A stretch of DNA of 64,000 nucleotides, taken from positions 62,001-126,000 of the forward strand of contig NZ_PGVE01000035.1 of NCBI RefSeq assembly GCF_002860255.1. The letters are read 5' to 3'. Source of the DNA: Neobacillus cucumis. GTDB lineage: Bacteria > Bacillota > Bacilli > Bacillales > Cytobacillaceae. Both the position numbers and the translations under genes were made by a program. The notes beneath the pieces are model-generated. The model ran no database searches. It saw nothing but the letters and a program-made list of their open reading frames with translations, and had not been told where the DNA came from. Positions 42,973 to 52,743 of this stretch are shown here, one piece after another (the stretch's first letter is position 1; the number at the start of each line of letters is the position of its first letter).

Positions 42973-44076
42973 ATGAAAGTAGTAGTAAGCGGCGGCGGGA
43001 CTGGCGGACATATCTATCCAGCTCTTGCGCTCATTAGAGAAATTCAAAAGGAAAACAAAGAAGCAGAATTTTTATATATGGGAACGACAAATGGTTTAGA
43101 AAGCAAACTTGTCCCAAGGGAAAATATTGCTTTTAAATCTATTCATATTACTGGCTTTAAAAGAAAGCTATCTTTTGAAAATGTAAAGACAATTATGAGA
43201 TTTTTAAAAGGTGTTCAGGATAGTAAGAGAATACTAAAAGAGTTTCAACCTGATGTTGTGATTGGTACAGGCGGCTATGTGTGCGGGCCTGTCGTTTATG
43301 CTGCAAAGAGGCTTGGGATACCAACTATTATCCACGAACAAAATAGTGTCCCAGGCTTAACTAATAAATTTTTAAGTCGATATGTTAATAAGATCGCTAT
43401 TTGTTTTGAAGAAGCAAAGGAATATTTTCCAAGTGAAAAAGTGGTCTTTACAGGGAATCCAAGAGCTTCAGAGGTACTTGGAAAGGATGGAATTAAAGGT
43501 CGTCTGTCAGCTGGACTCAGTGCCACTAAGCCGGCCGTGCTAATCTTTGGCGGCAGCAGGGGGGCAAGGCCGATTAATGAAGCAGTTGTAAAGGCTTTGG
43601 CAAAATTAGCTGAAAAACCATACCAAATTCTCTATATCACTGGTGACGTTCATTACGAGAATGTTCAAAAGGAAGTAGAGCTAGTGGGCAATCCGAAAAA
43701 TGTGGTGATAAAACCATTTATTCATAACATGCCTGAAGTTCTTGCTGGAATTGATTTGGTTGTGTCAAGAGCAGGAGCAACCACACTTGCTGAATTAACT
43801 TCATTAGGCATTCCAAGCATCTTAGTTCCAAGTCCGTATGTAACGAATAATCATCAAGAAAAGAATGCCAGGTCTTTAAGTGATCATGGTGCGGCAGAGT
43901 TGCTGTTAGAAAAGGATTTAAATAATAAAAGTCTTGTCAGCCATATTGACCGCATTCTATTAGATAACGAGCATTTAAAGGATATGAAAGCTAAGGCTAA
44001 AAAAATGGGCGTTCCTGATTCAGCCGAGAGACTTTATGCTGTAATGAAACAGCTAGTTAAAACAAATCAAAAGTAG
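42973..44076 (+). CDS. murG: UDP-GlcNAc:lipid I N-acetylglucosaminyltransferase MurG
   Basis: MurG converts lipid I to lipid II on the cytoplasmic face of the membrane. The 367-residue GT-B protein has the loop [12 protein letters not shown], the second loop [23 protein letters not shown], and [11 protein letters not shown] in the UDP-GlcNAc site. AGAGGTGAG precedes the ATG. It lies after a terminator, so it may use its own promoter. Confidence 0.96.
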   Translation: MKVVVSGGGTGGHIYPALALIREIQKENKEAEFLYMGTTNGLESKLVPRENIAFKSIHITGFKRKLSFENVKTIMRFLKGVQDSKRILKEFQPDVVIGTGGYVCGPVVYAAKRLGIPTIIHEQNSVPGLTNKFLSRYVNKIAICFEEAKEYFPSEKVVFTGNPRASEVLGKDGIKGRLSAGLSATKPAVLIFGGSRGARPINEAVVKALAKLAEKPYQILYITGDVHYENVQKEVELVGNPKNVVIKPFIHNMPEVLAGIDLVVSRAGATTLAELTSLGIPSILVPSPYVTNNHQEKNARSLSDHGAAELLLEKDLNNKSLVSHIDRILLDNEHLKDMKAKAKKMGVPDSAERLYAVMKQLVKTNQK

Positions 44077-44136
44077 CCCAAATTATTTTTATGCATAAAC
44101 TGAAAAAAACGCATCTAGGAAAGTTAGGTGGAATGG

Positions 44137-45042
44137 ATGGACGCAATTGTAAAAGAATTGCAAAACCTGAATATTGGAAAAGTAAAATCAAATGAACCTT
44201 TGTTAAATCATACGACCATTAAGATTGGCGGCCCTGCTGATATTTTTATTGAACCTTCATCTGTCGATAACTTAAAAAAGGTTATGTCAGTGATAGAAAA
44301 GTACGGGATTAAATGGCGGGCAATTGGAAGAGGCTCTAATTTGTTAGTCTCAGATAAAGGTATTGAAGGGGCAGTGATTAAGCTTGGTTCGGGTTTGGAT
44401 CACCTCGAAATAAACGAAACCGAAATCACTGTCGGCGGGGGTTATTCTCTTGTTAGTTTAGCTACCTCTATAAGCAAGAAAGGGCTGTCTGGACTTGAAT
44501 TTGCCAGCGGTATCCCTGGTTCAGTTGGCGGGGCAGTATATATGAATGCCGGTGCACATGGATCGGATATTAGCAAAATCTTAACGAAAGCTCATATCCT
44601 ATTCGATGACGGATCGATGGAATGGCTCACAAATGAAGAAATGGAGTTTTCTTATCGAACTTCCATTCTTCAGAAAAAACGCCCTGGGATCGTAATAGAA
44701 GCTGTTTTCAGGCTTGCTCTTGGGGACCGCACAGCAATTGTAGCTCAAATGCAAAAAAACAAGGATTATCGTAAAGAAACACAGCCATGGAATTTTCCAT
44801 GTGCAGGAAGTATATTCCGTAATCCTCTTCCAAATTATGCTGGAAAATTAATTGAAGATGCGGGTTTAAAAGGCTACAGCATTGGCGGTGCAAAAATATC
44901 GGAAATGCACGGGAATTTTATAGTTAACGCCGGAAATGCAACAGCTGAAGATGTCCTATCTTTAATACAGTATGTTAAGGATACTATTTTTAATCGTTAT
45001 CAGGTTAATATAGAGACAGAAGTGGAGATTATCGGTCGATAA
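44137..45042 (+). CDS. murB: UDP-N-acetylenolpyruvoylglucosamine reductase MurB
   Basis: MurB reduces UDP-GlcNAc-enolpyruvate to UDP-MurNAc with NADPH and FAD. The 301-residue type II MurB has [67 protein letters not shown] with the proton-donor region, and [16 protein letters not shown]. The ATG at 44137 has TTAGGTGG 5 nt upstream; an upstream GTG overlaps that ribosome site. Confidence 0.95.
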   Translation: MDAIVKELQNLNIGKVKSNEPLLNHTTIKIGGPADIFIEPSSVDNLKKVMSVIEKYGIKWRAIGRGSNLLVSDKGIEGAVIKLGSGLDHLEINETEITVGGGYSLVSLATSISKKGLSGLEFASGIPGSVGGAVYMNAGAHGSDISKILTKAHILFDDGSMEWLTNEEMEFSYRTSILQKKRPGIVIEAVFRLALGDRTAIVAQMQKNKDYRKETQPWNFPCAGSIFRNPLPNYAGKLIEDAGLKGYSIGGAKISEMHGNFIVNAGNATAEDVLSLIQYVKDTIFNRYQVNIETEVEIIGR

Positions 45043-45067
45043 CCTTACTTTTCCTGTAAGAAATTCC

Positions 45068-45095
45068 TTACGAATGACAAATATTGTGTTATAAT
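45068..45095 (+). promoter_or_regulatory. Candidate extended -10 promoter of divIB
   Basis: TATAAT at 45090-45095 is preceded by TG one base earlier (extended -10), and TTACGA lies 16 bp upstream as a partial -35. It would give a leader of about 200 nt before divIB. Confidence 0.55.
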
Positions 45096-45132
45096 TACAG
45101 ATAATAATAATACGTGGATTTGAGCAAGAAAA

Positions 45133-45274
45133 TCAGTGACGGCATGAATTTTCGTGCCGTTGTTTCTCTTTATTGTGATAGTTATGTAATATGGACTAGC
45201 TTTGGAGCAACTGCTTATAGTTTTAAAGTTTCATACATACTTTGAAAACTATAACTTAAGCGCATAAGTGCGCT
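45133..45274 (+). promoter_or_regulatory. Structured leader of divIB (three hairpins)
   Basis: The leader has ACGGCA/TGCCGT with inner GAA/TTC (45133-45156) followed by a T-rich run, then a 15-bp stem with one bulged C (45215-45229 with 45239-45254), then AGCGCA/TGCGCT (45259-45274) just before the ribosome site. The first hairpin looks like a weak terminator. Overlapping AAGCG/CGCTT arms suggest the last one can switch. No known riboswitch family is recognised. Confidence 0.5.
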
Positions 45275-45303
45275 CACGCTTTTCTTTTGGAGGAGAGTTA
45301 TGG

Positions 45304-46077
45304 ATGGAAAATGGTAAAATCGTTGCTCTTGAGGATCGTATTCCAAAACTAAAGGAGCAAAGAAGACGGAAGGCAAACAGACGTCTTGTACTCCTGCTTA
45401 TTTTGTTTTTTGCAATGATAGTCGTTGTGGCCTATTCCCAATCTCCATTAAGCCATGTAAAACATATTAATGTGAATGGGAATGAAGCTTATTCTGATAA
45501 TGAAATAATTAAGGCGAGTGGTATTACAAAGCAAACAAATATTTGGAAAGTCAAAGAAGGTACGATTGCCTCAAAACTAAGCCATTTATCAGAAATAAAT
45601 AAGACAAATGTTCAGATTAAATGGCCTAATACGATTGATATTCAAGTAAAAGAACATAGTAGAGTAGCATACCTTAAAAGCGGTAAAAACTACCTTCCTA
45701 TTATGGAAAACGGTAAGATTTTAAAGGATAGAAAAACGGAAATAATCCCAGTTAGTTCTCCGATTCTTTTCAAATTCAAGGAAGGTGCTGTTCTTAACTT
45801 AATGGTCAAAGAGTTAGGGAAACTTCCTAGTGAAATTACAAACTCCATTTCTGAAATACATTATTCTCCAAAAAAAACTGATCAGTATCACATTTCCTTA
45901 TTTATGAATGATGGCTTTGAGGTTAGCGCGACGCTTAGAAGTTTTTCAGAAAAGATGGTTCATTATCCTTCTATTATTAGCCAATTAGACCCTAATAAAA
46001 AAGGTTTAATTGATTTGGAAGTAGGTTCGTATTTTAAGGCTTTTGGACCGGATGTGGAGGAAAAAGACGTTGAATAA
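45304..46077 (+). CDS. divIB: Cell division protein DivIB (FtsQ)
   Basis: DivIB is a bitopic divisome protein that works with FtsL and DivIC. The 257-residue protein has a basic cytoplasmic tail (KEQRRRKANRR), a membrane helix (about 27-47), then a POTRA domain (HVKHINVNGNEAYSDNEIIKAS, in parts) and a beta domain. GGAGGAG 8 nt upstream sets the ATG at 45304. The end overlaps the start of ylxW by 8 nt. Confidence 0.92.
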   Translation: MENGKIVALEDRIPKLKEQRRRKANRRLVLLLILFFAMIVVVAYSQSPLSHVKHINVNGNEAYSDNEIIKASGITKQTNIWKVKEGTIASKLSHLSEINKTNVQIKWPNTIDIQVKEHSRVAYLKSGKNYLPIMENGKILKDRKTEIIPVSSPILFKFKEGAVLNLMVKELGKLPSEITNSISEIHYSPKKTDQYHISLFMNDGFEVSATLRSFSEKMVHYPSIISQLDPNKKGLIDLEVGSYFKAFGPDVEEKDVE

Positions 46078-46780
46078 GATAAAGGTGAAGGGTAGGCATC
46101 TTATCTTGTCCATTGTCTGTTTAGTTCTGGGGTTTATAGTTGCATTCTCGTATCACCTAACACAATTGAAACATCAAAACGAAAAACAGGATCTTTCTAG
46201 CAGTCAATACGAAAAAAACTTGGGACTTCGAAATGAATTAATTGCTCAAGAGGAAACCAATCGAAAGCTGGAAAAAGAATTAAATCAAACACAGGATAAA
46301 GTCCTTCAAATTGAAAAAAATCTTTCGAAGGAAACTCAAGTTTTCCTTAATCTGGCTGAGGATGCCGAAAAATACCGGATGTTCCTTGGAAAAGTAAAGG
46401 TTAAAGGAAAAGGGGTAAAGGTTACCCTTTCAGACGGTGCCTATGACCCAAAAGAGGATAATGTAAATAATTATCTTGTGCATGAACAGCATGTATTTAA
46501 AGTAGTGAACGAACTGTATATCTCAGGTGCAGCAGTTGTAGCAATAAATGGGCAGAGGCTGACAAGCCACTCCTATATTGTTTGTAACGGGCCAGTTATT
46601 ACAGTGGATGGGGTGCCATATCCTGCACCATTTGTCATTACTGCAATAGGTGACCCAGACGTCCTTTCTTCTTCATTAAACCTTACAGGAGGAGTAAAGG
46701 ATCAGTTAGTAAACGATAATGTAGTTTTTACACTGGAAAAGGAAGATGAAATCGTCCTAAATCCAATCTTAGGCAGCTAA
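46070..46780 (+). CDS. ylxW: DUF881 membrane protein YlxW
   Basis: This 236-residue protein has an N-terminal membrane helix, a coiled coil (about 28-95), and a DUF881 domain with VHEQHVFKVVNELYISGAAVVAINGQRLT. Function is unknown; the family always lies near divIB and sbp and may serve division or sporulation. The TTG start at 46070 overlaps the divIB stop and has GGAGG about 10 nt upstream. Confidence 0.85.
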   Translation: MNKIKVKGRHLILSIVCLVLGFIVAFSYHLTQLKHQNEKQDLSSSQYEKNLGLRNELIAQEETNRKLEKELNQTQDKVLQIEKNLSKETQVFLNLAEDAEKYRMFLGKVKVKGKGVKVTLSDGAYDPKEDNVNNYLVHEQHVFKVVNELYISGAAVVAINGQRLTSHSYIVCNGPVITVDGVPYPAPFVITAIGDPDVLSSSLNLTGGVKDQLVNDNVVFTLEKEDEIVLNPILGS

Positions 46781-46813
46781 TTAGTCCACGGTTTAAAAGA
46801 TGGAGAAGGTTAG

Positions 46814-47554
46814 GTGAATGAAGTGGACAAGCCGAAATTAAATTTAAGCTTTACTTTAATAGCAACATTGGTTGGATTTATGATTGCCATTCAATTCCAA
46901 ACAGTAAAGAAACCAGTGGAACGGGATACACGAGATATTTGGCAGCTTCGAGAAGCACTGTTAAAAGAAAAAGAACTTCAATCTAATTTATTAAGTGAGA
47001 TTCGTTCGAACGAAGAAAAACTATCAGCCTATGAATCTAAACGAAAACAAAGTAAAGAACAAGCGTTAAAGGATACACTGCAAGAATTAAAAGTTGAGGC
47101 GGGTTTAACCAATATAACAGGCCCTGGGATCAAGCTCTTAATTGAACCGGTGATTGAGGATGTTCAGCTAGGAACTCCGGTTAACGATTCTATTTCACCG
47201 GAGCTTCTAAAAAGATTATTAAACGAACTGAATATGTACGATGCTAAATACATAGCGATAGATGGTCAAAGGATCATTAACACCACGGTCATCAGAGATA
47301 TAAATGGAGAAACAAAAATTGATGGGCATTCCATAAAAGGGCTGCCGATTGAGATAAAAGTAGGCGTCGATGATATGGGTACTGCGGAAAAATTATCAAA
47401 CCAGATGAAAGTATCAAAAGCCAGGGATGAATTTTTTACAGAGAGCTTAAGACTTACTGTCTCGGCATCAAATCCCAATATAACGATACCTGCCTATGAT
47501 AATTCCATTCGAGTTCAATACATGGAGCCGATCAAAGAAGGAGGAGGTTCCTGA
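46814..47554 (+). CDS. ylxX: DUF881 membrane protein YlxX
   Basis: This second DUF881 protein of 246 residues has a membrane helix near the N-terminus, a coiled coil (about 48-95), then the DUF881 core (LLNELNMYDAKYIAIDGQRI). It appears to be a tandem relative of ylxW. The start could be the GTG at 46814 or a GTG at 46823 with AGGTGA 6 nt upstream. Its stop overlaps the sbp start by one base. Confidence 0.85.
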   Translation: MNEVDKPKLNLSFTLIATLVGFMIAIQFQTVKKPVERDTRDIWQLREALLKEKELQSNLLSEIRSNEEKLSAYESKRKQSKEQALKDTLQELKVEAGLTNITGPGIKLLIEPVIEDVQLGTPVNDSISPELLKRLLNELNMYDAKYIAIDGQRIINTTVIRDINGETKIDGHSIKGLPIEIKVGVDDMGTAEKLSNQMKVSKARDEFFTESLRLTVSASNPNITIPAYDNSIRVQYMEPIKEGGGS

Positions 47555-47916
47555 TGTGGCTTCCATTTATGGGACTGGTAATTGGCATCATCCTTGGCCT
47601 TTTGACTGAAATTCGAATTCCCGAGGAATACTCCAATTATTTGTCGATTGCTGTGCTTGCAGCTTTTGACACACTTTTCGGAGGAATTAGGGCATACATG
47701 CAAAATATTTATGACGAAAAGGTGTTTGTTTCAGGTTTCTTTTTTAATATTGTACTTGCAGCAAGTTTAGCTTTTCTCGGTGTTCATCTTGGTGTAGACT
47801 TGTATTTAGCAGCAGTATTTGCGTTTGGTGTCAGATTGTTTCAAAATATAGCCGTTATACGGAGAATATTATTGACGAAATGGTCAACAAACAAAGAAAA
47901 AATAGAAAAAAGTTGA
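47554..47916 (+). CDS. sbp: Small basic membrane protein Sbp (DUF1290)
   Basis: This 120-residue protein has three membrane helices and a basic C-terminus, with the DUF1290 motif RIPEEYSNYLSIAVLAAFDT and FGGIRAYMQ. Function is unknown; it sits upstream of ftsAZ in all Bacillus. The ATG overlaps the ylxX stop. Confidence 0.9.
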   Translation: MWLPFMGLVIGIILGLLTEIRIPEEYSNYLSIAVLAAFDTLFGGIRAYMQNIYDEKVFVSGFFFNIVLAASLAFLGVHLGVDLYLAAVFAFGVRLFQNIAVIRRILLTKWSTNKEKIEKS

Positions 47917-47923
47917 AATTTTT

Positions 47924-47950
47924 AAAGGGAAATATGTAGTTGTGACGAAT
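47924..47950 (+). promoter_or_regulatory. Candidate sigma-H promoter of ftsAZ
   Basis: AAAGGGAAA (8 of 9 matches to RnAGGAwWW) and GACGAAT (full match to RnnGAAT) are separated by 11 bp, the expected spacing. A sigma-H promoter upstream of ftsA is known in B. subtilis, where it raises FtsZ at the start of sporulation. Confidence 0.62.
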
Positions 47951-48112
47951 AATTTTATAAGATATGACTATGAAACTAGTATTTAAAGAAACCCCGCCGT
48001 TGAAGAGGCGTAGTTGCACTTATGCTTTCAAAGGAAAGTTATACTTACCTATTTGGGAACAAAAGATGAAATTGTTGTTCTATCCAAGGAGATTAAAAGG
48101 AGGTGCCATAGA

Positions 48113-49417
48113 ATGAACAGCAATGAAATATATGTTAGTCTTGACATCGGTACATCCAGTGTAAAAGTTATCATTGGTGAAATGGTCAATGACTCTGGAA
48201 AAGATACGTTAAATATAATTGGTGTTGGTAATGTAAAATCAGAAGGTTTGCGTAAAGGGTCAATTGTCGACATGGATGATACCGTTCATTCTATTAAAAG
48301 AGCAATTGAGCAGGCAGAAAGAATGATTGGAATGGAGATCAGAGAAGTAGTGGTCGGCATTTCAGGAAGAGACATTATGCTTCACAATTGCCACGGTATT
48401 GTAGCCGTTTCAAGCCAAAACCGGGAAATAACAAATGAAGATGTCATACGTGTAATTGAGGCATCTCATGTTGGTTCCATACCACCCGAAAGGGAAAACA
48501 TTGGTGTAATTCGAAAACAATTTATTCTTGATGGCAAGGATGAAATCAATGACCCTCGCGGGATGATTGGCGTCCGGTTAGAAATGGATGGAACCCTAAT
48601 CACTGGTTCAAAATCAATCATCATTAACACATTGCGCTGTGTGGAACGTGCAGGTCTCCAAATTTTAGATATTATCCTGCAGCCATTAGCAGCAGGAGAT
48701 TTTGCTTTATCAAAAGATGAGAAGAATCTTGGTGTGGCTCTTATTGATATTGGCGGAGGGTCAACGACGATTGCTGTCTTTGAGGAAGGTTTCTTAAAAG
48801 CAACCAGTGTCATTCCGGTTGGCGGAGACCTACTTACTAATGACCTTTCTAAAGTTTTGCACACCTCAACAGAGGATGCTGAAAATATTAAGGTGAGATA
48901 TGGACATGCCTTCTATGATAATGCCTCAGAAGATGAGTTCTTCAGCGTACCAATCATCGGAAGTGACCAGCATCAGCAATTTAACCAGCTCTATGTATCT
49001 GAAATTATCGAAGCTAGAATGGAAGAAGTTTTTGAACTGATTGCACATGAATTGAAACGTCTTGGTGTTATGGATTTGCCAGGTGGTTTTGTCTTGACAG
49101 GCGGAACAGCTAAAATGCAAGGTGTATTGGAACTTGCTCAGGATATGTTCCAAAATCCAGTCCGTATTGCCTCACCTGACTATATAGGTGTAAGAGAACC
49201 TCAATATACAACAGCGGTTGGCTTGATTAAGTATGCTTACAAGAATGCTAGATTACCTGGTGGAACAATAGGGTCGTCTACATCAGCGGTGTCGGTTCCT
49301 GAGCCAATCGAAAAAAGAGTACCTAAACAACATCAACCTAAAGCTAAGGTAGAAAAACATCCGGAAGAAAAAATGTCATCGAAAGTAAAAAAATTCCTTG
49401 GTTACTTCTTCGAATAG
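48113..49417 (+). CDS. ftsA: Cell division protein FtsA
   Basis: FtsA is the actin-like protein that ties FtsZ polymers to the membrane. The 434-residue protein has the phosphate 1 motif SLDIGTSSVKVIIG, the SHS2/1C domain, DIGGGSTTIAVFEEG (phosphate 2) and LTGGTAKMQGV (adenosine), and a C-terminal amphipathic peptide KVKKFLGYFFE for membrane targeting. AAAAGGAGGTG fixes the ATG at 48113 even though the reading frame extends further upstream. Confidence 0.96.
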   Translation: MNSNEIYVSLDIGTSSVKVIIGEMVNDSGKDTLNIIGVGNVKSEGLRKGSIVDMDDTVHSIKRAIEQAERMIGMEIREVVVGISGRDIMLHNCHGIVAVSSQNREITNEDVIRVIEASHVGSIPPERENIGVIRKQFILDGKDEINDPRGMIGVRLEMDGTLITGSKSIIINTLRCVERAGLQILDIILQPLAAGDFALSKDEKNLGVALIDIGGGSTTIAVFEEGFLKATSVIPVGGDLLTNDLSKVLHTSTEDAENIKVRYGHAFYDNASEDEFFSVPIIGSDQHQQFNQLYVSEIIEARMEEVFELIAHELKRLGVMDLPGGFVLTGGTAKMQGVLELAQDMFQNPVRIASPDYIGVREPQYTTAVGLIKYAYKNARLPGGTIGSSTSAVSVPEPIEKRVPKQHQPKAKVEKHPEEKMSSKVKKFLGYFFE

Positions 49418-49453
49418 TTAAAGAAGTAAATCGACGAATTAGGAGGATTTGTC

Positions 49454-50596
49454 ATGTTAGAATTTGATACAAATTTAGATTCTCTTGCAACAATAAAGGT
49501 AATCGGAGTTGGCGGCGGAGGCAATAACGCAGTAAACCGTATGATTGAACATGGTGTACAAGGTGTAGAATTTATCGCCGTAAATACAGATGCGCAAGCT
49601 TTAAATCTATCAAAAGCTGAAGTGAAAATGCAGATTGGTGCTAAGCTTACCCGTGGACTTGGAGCAGGTGCGAATCCAGAAGTAGGTAAAAAAGCTGCAG
49701 AAGAAAGTAAAGAACAAATTGAAGAGGCACTGAGAGGTGCTGATATGGTATTTGTTACGGCTGGAATGGGTGGAGGTACCGGTACTGGTGCAGCACCTGT
49801 TATTGCGCAAATTGCTCGTGATTTAGGTGCCTTAACTGTTGGTGTGGTCACTCGTCCTTTTACCTTTGAAGGTAAAAAACGTTCAAACCAAGCATCAGGC
49901 GGAATTGGAGCAATGAAAGAAGCTGTTGATACTCTTATCGTTATTCCAAACGACCGTCTTCTTGAAATTGTTGATAAAAGTACACCAATGCTTGAAGCTT
50001 TCCGCGAGGCAGATAATGTATTGCGTCAAGGTGTTCAGGGTATTTCCGATTTAATTGCTACACCAGGATTAATTAACTTGGATTTTGCCGACGTAAAAAC
50101 CATTATGTCCAATAAGGGATCAGCTTTAATGGGTATTGGGGTTGCAGCAGGTGAAAATCGTGCAACAGAAGCAGCTAAAAAGGCAATTAATTCACCATTG
50201 CTTGAGACATCCATTGATGGTGCTCAAGGTGTGTTAATGAATATTACTGGTGGCTCTAATTTGAGTCTATACGAGGTTCAAGAAGCTGCTGATATCGTGG
50301 CAACGGCTACAGACCAAGAAGTTAATATGATCTTCGGTTCTGTAATTAACGAAAACTTAAAAGATGAAATTATAGTTACAGTTATTGCAACTGGTTTTAG
50401 TGAAGAAGTAACACAGCCAAAAGTAACGCGTCCTTCTTTTGGACAACAAGTAAACAAATCTTCCGTCAACCCTGTCAAGAGAGAGCATAAACGAGAAGAA
50501 ACTCCTCAATCAGAACCAGTCCGTCATACTAATGTTTCACAAGAGGATGCACTTGATATCCCTACTTTCTTACGAAACAGAAATAGAAGAAGATAA
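49454..50596 (+). CDS. ftsZ: Cell division protein FtsZ
   Basis: FtsZ is the tubulin-like GTPase that forms the division ring. The 380-residue protein has [11 protein letters not shown], the tubulin signature [10 protein letters not shown], a T7 loop with [11 protein letters not shown], a variable linker (about 315-360), and the C-terminal peptide [13 protein letters not shown] that binds FtsA, SepF and other partners. AGGAGG precedes the ATG. A strong terminator follows. Confidence 0.98.
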   Translation: MLEFDTNLDSLATIKVIGVGGGGNNAVNRMIEHGVQGVEFIAVNTDAQALNLSKAEVKMQIGAKLTRGLGAGANPEVGKKAAEESKEQIEEALRGADMVFVTAGMGGGTGTGAAPVIAQIARDLGALTVGVVTRPFTFEGKKRSNQASGGIGAMKEAVDTLIVIPNDRLLEIVDKSTPMLEAFREADNVLRQGVQGISDLIATPGLINLDFADVKTIMSNKGSALMGIGVAAGENRATEAAKKAINSPLLETSIDGAQGVLMNITGGSNLSLYEVQEAADIVATATDQEVNMIFGSVINENLKDEIIVTVIATGFSEEVTQPKVTRPSFGQQVNKSSVNPVKREHKREETPQSEPVRHTNVSQEDALDIPTFLRNRNRRR

Positions 50597-50606
50597 TTTT
50601 TATATT

Positions 50607-50641
50607 AAAAAAAGCGCAGTGCTAGGCACTGCGCTTTTTTT
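50607..50641 (+). terminator. Intrinsic terminator after ftsZ
   Basis: AAAGCGCAGTGC and GCACTGCGCTTT form a 12-bp stem around TAG, followed by TTTT. Confidence 0.95.
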
Positions 50642-50715
50642 AATATTTTCAACCATATTAATATGACAAATTCCGGTGGGTTTTGTGAAAATTTCTGATA
50701 TTTTGATTACAGAAA

Positions 50716-50749
50716 GTGACACACTTCCGCTAGGAAAGTACGTTATACT
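50716..50749 (+). promoter_or_regulatory. spoIIG promoter with 22-bp spacer
   Basis: GTGACA (50716-50721) and TATACT (50744-50749) are separated by 22 bp, the same unusual spacing as the Spo0A-dependent sigma-A promoter of spoIIG in B. subtilis. Imperfect Spo0A-box-like sequences (TGACAAA near 50664, TTTTGTGAAAA near 50681) lie upstream. Confidence 0.65.
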
Positions 50750-50812
50750 TTTTCGTAAACAGAAGAATAGAAATTTGGAGTAGCCAATAGCTGAATTAAG
50801 GAGGAAGCTCGC

Positions 50813-51754
50813 TTGACGGTATATCTTGATGTAATTTGGGCTCTTAATTTGTTATTTGATAGCCTTCTCCTATACTTAACAGCTATTTTTCTTAAAAGAA
50901 GAATACAAATCTGGAGATTACTTGCCGGTGGTTTTATAGGGTCATTGATCATTTTATTATCGTTTACACCTCTTCATGCCTATACCAGTCATCCCATTGC
51001 AAAACTTATTTGTTCGATGTTCATGATACTAATAGCTTTTGGATTTAAGCGGCTTTCTTTTTTCTTTAAAGCCTTAATGACGCTATATGTATCTACTTTT
51101 TTAATTGGCGGAGGCTTAATGGGGGCCCATTATTTTATTCAATCTGATTTAGAACTTTCAGTAAAGGTACTAGCGTCAAGTGTAAAGGGGTTTGGTGACC
51201 CCATAAGCTGGCTTTTTGTTCTTATCGGTTTTCCATTAGCCTGGCACTTTGCAAGGAAAAATGTGGAAGGTATGGAAATGACGAAGATTCAATTTGATCA
51301 AATTGTCAATGTCCAACTACAAATCGAGAATGAGACATTACATTTCAAGGGACTGGTCGACAGCGGGAATCAACTGTATGACCCTTTGTCTAAATTGCCT
51401 GTTATGTTTGTCTCAGTTAAAAACCAAAGCGAATCTGTTCCTGAGTCTATTGGCAAAATCGCAGCAGCGGATCCAGAACAATTCATCATGGGAAATCAAA
51501 AGGTTCCGGATGAATGGCAGCATAGACTAAGAATCATTCCGTGCAAGGTTGTTGGACAAGAGCATCAACTGATAGTCGCGATTAAACCTGATTTGATTCT
51601 AATCGAGCATAATGGGGTTCAATATTTGTGTGAAAAGGGTCTTGTATCTTTTACGATGCAACAACTCTCAGCGGATGATGCCTTTCAATGTATCGTTCAT
51701 CCTAAAATGCTGACGGGACCAAAGCAGCAAGGAGGGGCTGTGAAGGTAAGTTAA
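50813..51754 (+). CDS. spoIIGA: Sigma-E processing peptidase SpoIIGA
   Basis: SpoIIGA is the membrane-embedded aspartic protease that cuts pro-sigma-E in the mother cell after signalling from SpoIIR. The 313-residue protein has five N-terminal membrane helices (to about residue 150) and a cytoplasmic protease domain with the active-site motif VDSGN (Asp in FKGLVDSGNQLYDP). The TTG start has AAGGAGG upstream. It is the first gene of the spoIIG operon. Confidence 0.94.
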   Translation: MTVYLDVIWALNLLFDSLLLYLTAIFLKRRIQIWRLLAGGFIGSLIILLSFTPLHAYTSHPIAKLICSMFMILIAFGFKRLSFFFKALMTLYVSTFLIGGGLMGAHYFIQSDLELSVKVLASSVKGFGDPISWLFVLIGFPLAWHFARKNVEGMEMTKIQFDQIVNVQLQIENETLHFKGLVDSGNQLYDPLSKLPVMFVSVKNQSESVPESIGKIAAADPEQFIMGNQKVPDEWQHRLRIIPCKVVGQEHQLIVAIKPDLILIEHNGVQYLCEKGLVSFTMQQLSADDAFQCIVHPKMLTGPKQQGGAVKVS

Positions 51755-51799
51755 TATCACTATACTCAGAAAAAACATTTTTTAGAAGGAGGAACATAC

Positions 51800-52519
51800 A
51801 TGAAAAATTGGAGATTTCGCTTATCTTACTACTGGTATAAATTATTAATAAAACTAGGATTAAAAACGGATGAAGTTTATTATATTGGTGGAAGCGAAGC
51901 ATTACCACCTCCTTTAAGTAAGGACGAAGAAGAGATTTTATTAAAAAAGCTTCCAGGAGGGGATAAAGCAGCAAGATCCATCCTGATTGAACGAAATCTT
52001 CGTCTAGTAGTGTACATTGCCAGAAAATTTGAGAATACTGGCATAAACATTGAAGACCTTATTAGTATTGGAACCATTGGACTAATTAAAGCCGTTAATA
52101 CGTTTAATCCGGAGAAGAAAATAAAACTTGCTACATATGCTTCAAGGTGTATTGAAAATGAAATTCTTATGTACTTAAGACGTAATAATAAAATAAGATC
52201 AGAGGTATCGTTTGATGAACCCCTAAACATTGATTGGGATGGAAATGAGTTATTATTATCAGATGTTTTGGGAACAGACGATGATATAATTACAAAGGAT
52301 TTAGAGGCAAGTGTAGATCGAAAGCTGCTGACAAAGGCCTTACACCAGCTGACAGACCGTGAAAAGCAAATCATGGAGTTAAGATTTGGTCTGACCAATG
52401 GAGAAGAAAAAACGCAAAAGGATGTTGCCGATATGCTTGGGATATCCCAATCCTATATATCTAGATTGGAAAAACGCATTATTAAAAGGCTGCGCAAGGA
52501 ATTCAATAAAATGGTTTAA
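51800..52519 (+). CDS. sigE: RNA polymerase sigma factor SigE (pro-sigma-E)
   Basis: Sigma-E is the first mother-cell sigma factor. The 239-residue protein has an amphipathic pro-sequence (about residues 1-29, [19 protein letters not shown]) removed by SpoIIGA near EVYY, then sigma region 2 ([25 protein letters not shown], in parts) and region 4 with a helix-turn-helix ([20 protein letters not shown]). Sequence outside the pro-region is nearly the same as in B. subtilis. It lies 45 nt after spoIIGA. Confidence 0.97.
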   Translation: MKNWRFRLSYYWYKLLIKLGLKTDEVYYIGGSEALPPPLSKDEEEILLKKLPGGDKAARSILIERNLRLVVYIARKFENTGINIEDLISIGTIGLIKAVNTFNPEKKIKLATYASRCIENEILMYLRRNNKIRSEVSFDEPLNIDWDGNELLLSDVLGTDDDIITKDLEASVDRKLLTKALHQLTDREKQIMELRFGLTNGEEKTQKDVADMLGISQSYISRLEKRIIKRLRKEFNKMV

Positions 52520-52648
52520 AATAGGATCATGATCGAATAACTTAGTCTGAAATCAAGATTTAATCAAACAAGGTTTTTGGTGAAAAGAAAAATTTTTCCA
52601 CCTCAAAAAACCTAATCAATTCATGAGGTTATTGCATCTTTCGACATT

Positions 52649-52687
52649 TATGCACCTCTCCTTGACCAAGGACAGGTGCATATTTTT
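52649..52687 (+). terminator. Terminator between sigE and sigG
   Basis: TATGCACCT and AGGTGCATA with inner TCCTTG/CAAGGA form a long stem with one C-C mismatch, followed by TTTTT. Its 3' arm contains the putative sigma-F -35 of sigG. Confidence 0.85.
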
Positions 52688-52705
52688 CCTTCTCGGGGAG
52701 ATACT
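52678..52705 (+). promoter_or_regulatory. Candidate sigma-F promoter of sigG
   Basis: GCATA (matches GYATA) and GGAGATACT (matches GGNNANANT) are 14 bp apart. sigG is transcribed by sigma-F in the forespore. The -35 lies within the terminator stem. Confidence 0.6.
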
Positions 52706-52721
52706 GTTTTTTGTACAGCAG

Positions 52722-52734
52722 CTCCTGTGAGGAG
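52722..52734 (+). promoter_or_regulatory. Hairpin that can mask the sigG ribosome-binding site
   Basis: CTCCT and AGGAG form a stem with a GTG loop; the right arm is part of the GAGGAGGG ribosome site 8 nt before the TTG start. It would reduce translation of sigG mRNA. Confidence 0.6.
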
Positions 52735-52743
52735 GGAAAAGGA

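Noticed and set aside
49402..49851. Antisense frame of about 149 codons over ftsZ
   Set aside because: Low-complexity Ser/Pro/Ala composition typical of reverse-strand shadow, with ftsZ certain on the other strand.
50660..50695. Spo0A boxes upstream of spoIIG
   Set aside because: TGACAAA and TTTTGTGAAAA each have at least one mismatch to the 0A box; too weak for a separate feature.
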